A stretch of 64,000 nt of DNA, from the NCBI GenBank assembly GCA_052400665.1, contig JBQTGK010000006.1. One strand, given 5' to 3'. Numbering within the stretch: position 1 is the first letter of the stretch; the number at the start of each line of letters is the position of its first letter. Below, in pieces: positions 61,987 through 64,000 of the stretch. Below the pieces are notes generated by a model. That model saw only the letters and a list, made by a program, of their open reading frames with translations, was not told the origin of the DNA and ran no database searches. The translations under genes were made by a program, and so were the position numbers. The stretch comes from JBQTGK01 sp052400665 (lineage in GTDB: Bacteria; Bacteroidota; Bacteroidia; Bacteroidales; Marinifilaceae).

Positions 61987-63216
61987 ATGAATGAGGATTT
62001 AATGGATTTTAGTCTTACCGAGAATGAAGCATCTATTATTAAAGTAATTGGTGTTGGCGGTGGAGGTGGAAACGCTGTGAATTATATGTATCAAAAAGGC
62101 ATCAAGGATGTGGATTTTGTAATCTGTAATACTGATGCTCAGGCTTTGGAAAATAGCCAGATACCTGTTAAAATTCAATTGGGAGAATCTCTGACAGAGG
62201 GTCGTGGAGCTGGTAATAAGCCTGAACGAGGTGCACAATCAGCCATCGAAAACCTTGAAGATGTTAATGCAGTCCTTGCCGATAATACAAAAATGGTTTT
62301 TATTACTGCTGGGATGGGGGGTGGTACAGGTACTGGAGCTGCTCCGGTTATTGCCAAAGCTGCTAAGGAAGCAGGTATATTAACGGTCGGTATTGTAACT
62401 ATTCCATTTCGTTTTGAGGGACGAATACGCTTAGATCAGGCTTTTGAAGGTATTAATAAACTAAAAGAGAACGTAGACTCCCTTTTGGTGATAAATAACG
62501 AAAAATTATCTGAAATATATGGCGATTTAAAATTATCGACAGCTTTCTCTAAAGCTGATGATGTATTGGCAACTGCAGCTAAAGGGATAGCTGAAATTAT
62601 AACTTTACATGGTTATATAAACGTCGATTTTGAAGATGTTAAAACCGTTATGACCGATAGTGGTGTCGCTGTAATGGGATCGGCAAGCGCCGAAGGAGAA
62701 GACCGTGCAGTTACTGCTATTCGTGAAGCTCTAACATCGCCGCTGCTTAATAGCAACGATGTTAGAGGAGCCCGAAATATATTGCTTAATATTAGTTCGG
62801 GTAACGAGGAGGTAACCATGGATGAGGTGGGCCAGATTACTGATTATGTGCAGGAAGCTGTTGGAGATAGTGCTTCAATTATTTGGGGTACCGGACAAGA
62901 TGCTGAATTGGGCGATAAAGTATGTGTTACAATTATTGCCACAGGTTTTGAGAATGGTGGAATAACCGAAGGTGCTACTAAAACAAAAACTTTTCATGGC
63001 ACACGTGGTGCTAGTTCTGCTTCTAAGCAAACAAAAATTAAGTTAGAGGAAGAAGCCGATTCGCCTGAAGAGAAGAAAGTAATTCTTACTACCCTTAAGG
63101 ATTCTGAGATTGACGAAATAGATAGTATACCTGCCTACAAGCGAAAGCAGAAGAATTTGGAAGAAAAACAGTATCATTCGGGCAATGTAATCAAATTTAC
63201 ATTAGATGATGAATAG
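61987..63216 (+). CDS. ftsZ: FtsZ paralog 2 with canonical C-terminal peptide
   Basis: 409-residue FtsZ. GGGTGTG 111-117 and T7 loop NVDFEDV (212-218) are intact; Glu in place of Ala in the T7 loop is what I expect in Bacteroidota. The linker is shorter (about 322-375) and leads to DEIDSIPAYKRKQ (376-388), the conserved FtsA/ZipA-binding peptide, followed by an extension ending VIKFTLDDE as in other Bacteroidota. This is therefore the probable orthodox FtsZ. It starts 27 bases after paralog 1, so both should be made from one message. Confidence 0.96.
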   Translation: MNEDLMDFSLTENEASIIKVIGVGGGGGNAVNYMYQKGIKDVDFVICNTDAQALENSQIPVKIQLGESLTEGRGAGNKPERGAQSAIENLEDVNAVLADNTKMVFITAGMGGGTGTGAAPVIAKAAKEAGILTVGIVTIPFRFEGRIRLDQAFEGINKLKENVDSLLVINNEKLSEIYGDLKLSTAFSKADDVLATAAKGIAEIITLHGYINVDFEDVKTVMTDSGVAVMGSASAEGEDRAVTAIREALTSPLLNSNDVRGARNILLNISSGNEEVTMDEVGQITDYVQEAVGDSASIIWGTGQDAELGDKVCVTIIATGFENGGITEGATKTKTFHGTRGASSASKQTKIKLEEEADSPEEKKVILTTLKDSEIDEIDSIPAYKRKQKNLEEKQYHSGNVIKFTLDDE

Positions 63217-63304
63217 GAAATTGTTTATCGTAATATAAATGAGTTTATTAGAATAACACTGTTTGTTGATAACTCACAGCGATTGAAATATTAAAGATTA
63301 AATT

Positions 63305-63751
63305 ATGAGCTTATTAGAACAAATTAATGCAGACATTAAATCTGCAATGAAATCAAAGGAGAAAGATAAACTTCAGGCAATACGTTCTGTAAAATCGGCT
63401 TTTCTACTTGAAATGACCAAAACAGGAGCTTCGGAACTCGAAGATGCTGTTGGTATAAAGATTGTTCAAAAGTTAGTAAAGCAGCGTAAAGATGCCGCAG
63501 ATACTTATAAAAGTGGAGGCCGTGAAGATTTGGCTGAGAAAGAATTATTGGAAATGGGATTTTTACAAGTGTATCTTCCTGCTCAAATGAGCGATGAGGA
63601 ACTTACCGTAGCTGTACAGCAAATTATTACAGATACCGGCGCTTCATCAATGAAGGAAATGGGGAAGGTAATGGGAATTGCTACCAAACAATTATCGGGT
63701 AAGGCCGATGGAAAAGCTGTTGCTGATAAAGTAAAAGCTTTATTGGCCTAA
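63305..63751 (+). CDS. GatB/YqeY domain-containing protein
   Basis: 148-residue protein of the YqeY family, similar to the C-terminal tRNA-binding domain of GatB. MSLLEQINADIKSAMKSKEK starts the protein, LQAIRSVKSAFL follows, and YLPAQMSDEELT and SMKEMGKVMGIATKQLSGKADG are typical. The cellular role is not established; tRNA binding is plausible. It commonly lies next to ftsZ in Bacteroidota. The gap from ftsZ2 is 88 bases, and a terminator follows. Confidence 0.92.
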   Translation: MSLLEQINADIKSAMKSKEKDKLQAIRSVKSAFLLEMTKTGASELEDAVGIKIVQKLVKQRKDAADTYKSGGREDLAEKELLEMGFLQVYLPAQMSDEELTVAVQQIITDTGASSMKEMGKVMGIATKQLSGKADGKAVADKVKALLA

Positions 63752-63777
63752 TAATTTTAGACCGAATAATATTTTGG

Positions 63778-63806
63778 GAGTTGCACATTGTGTAACTCTT
63801 TTTTTT
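63778..63806 (+). terminator. Terminator after yqeY (end of dcw transcript)
   Basis: GAGTTGCACA (63778-63787) pairs with TGTAACTC (63791-63798), with a two-base bulge, and is followed by T8 (63799-63806). It lies 26 bases after the stop. Confidence 0.8.
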
Positions 63807-64000
63807 ACTTGGTATATTGCTATTTTATCTAAGAAATAGGTTATTAATGATTCCAAAAATTAAAACCATAACAAGCTGTACTTAAACAGCTAAATTCAGC
63901 ATACTATCCAATAAATTAGAGCAAGTAGTATCCCATAAAGTGTGTAAGTAAAGTTATTCTGATTTTTTCGGAGCCTTTTTCTAGCTCAAGAAAAAAATTG
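63807..64000. other. Right edge, non-coding
   Basis: I find no gene in these 194 bases. An imperfect direct repeat, ACTATCCAATAAA / AGTATCCCATAAA (near 63903 and 63928), and the word AGTGTGTAAGTAAAG lie near the edge. They could belong to the end of a transposable element continuing beyond the window, which cannot be decided here. Confidence 0.3.

Noticed and set aside
60661..63216. Tandem ftsZ as an assembly duplication
   Set aside because: The two copies differ at many residues, at the DNA level and in their whole C-terminal tails, so they cannot be a collapsed or duplicated contig.
1..64000. tRNA or rRNA genes
   Set aside because: I saw no cloverleaf-like segment or rRNA core sequence in the intergenic regions on either strand; a covariance search was not possible here.

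Overview
The window comes from a low-GC member of the Bacteroidota. The evidence is a murein/division (dcw) cluster without ddl, murB or murF, a meso-DAP type MurE, an MraY with an extra extracytoplasmic loop, an ExbB-type signal peptide start, a glycine-lipid acyltransferase pair, a tricorn-like S41 protease, and promoters of the TTTG-N17..19-TAnnTTTG type instead of E. coli sigma-70 boxes. A butyrate-forming lysine fermentation operon beside these genes suggests an anaerobic or facultative marine or gut lineage such as Marinilabiliales/Marinifilaceae. That placement is inference only; there is no rRNA here.

Layout. Positions 1-15.3 kb hold mostly single housekeeping genes: an exbB start, tatD-ansA, gdhA, an outer-membrane protein with dprA, apt, aroA, deoD, tadA, aspS, three small orphan genes, an acyltransferase and a YugP-type metallopeptidase. 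Many have clear hairpin terminators. Positions 15.75-30.1 kb form one 14-gene operon (atoD-kal-kce-kdd-kamA-kamB-kamC-kamD-kamE-atoA-thl-bcd-etfB-etfA). It encodes every step from L-lysine through beta-lysine, 3,5-diaminohexanoate, 3-keto-5-aminohexanoate, 3-aminobutyryl-CoA and crotonyl-CoA to butyrate and acetyl-CoA, plus a probable KamB/KamC reactivase for the B12 mutase. From 34.8 down to 30.3 kb on the minus strand lie hutD, a one-piece FakA-FakB (DhaL-DegV) fusion, a DUF1295 membrane protein, a peroxiredoxin and plsY. FakAB-type enzymes make acyl phosphate and PlsY consumes it. Positions 35-46.7 kb carry a tricorn-like protease, a STAS protein, a GNAT enzyme, miaB, a universal stress protein, a SPOR protein, a long PurF-like amidotransferase and a glsA-glsB pair for glycine lipids.

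Positions 46.9-63.75 kb are the dcw cluster: mraZ-rsmH-ftsL-ftsI-murE-mraY-murD-ftsW-murG-murC-ftsQ-ftsA, then two complete ftsZ genes in tandem and yqeY. Three 10-bp-phased MraZ boxes lie in its promoter.

The most unusual features are: (1) the tandem FtsZ paralogs, colinear in the GTPase domain but with different tails. FtsZ2 carries a normal FtsA-binding-type peptide; FtsZ1 has only a degenerate one and ends in an FtsA-like amphipathic segment, so it may bind membrane directly. (2) A set of short palindromic, word-repeat modules in most non-overlapping junctions of the lysine operon, several with different repeat words, one word (18 nt) shared by two junctions 9.4 kb apart. (3) The FakA-FakB fusion upstream of plsY.
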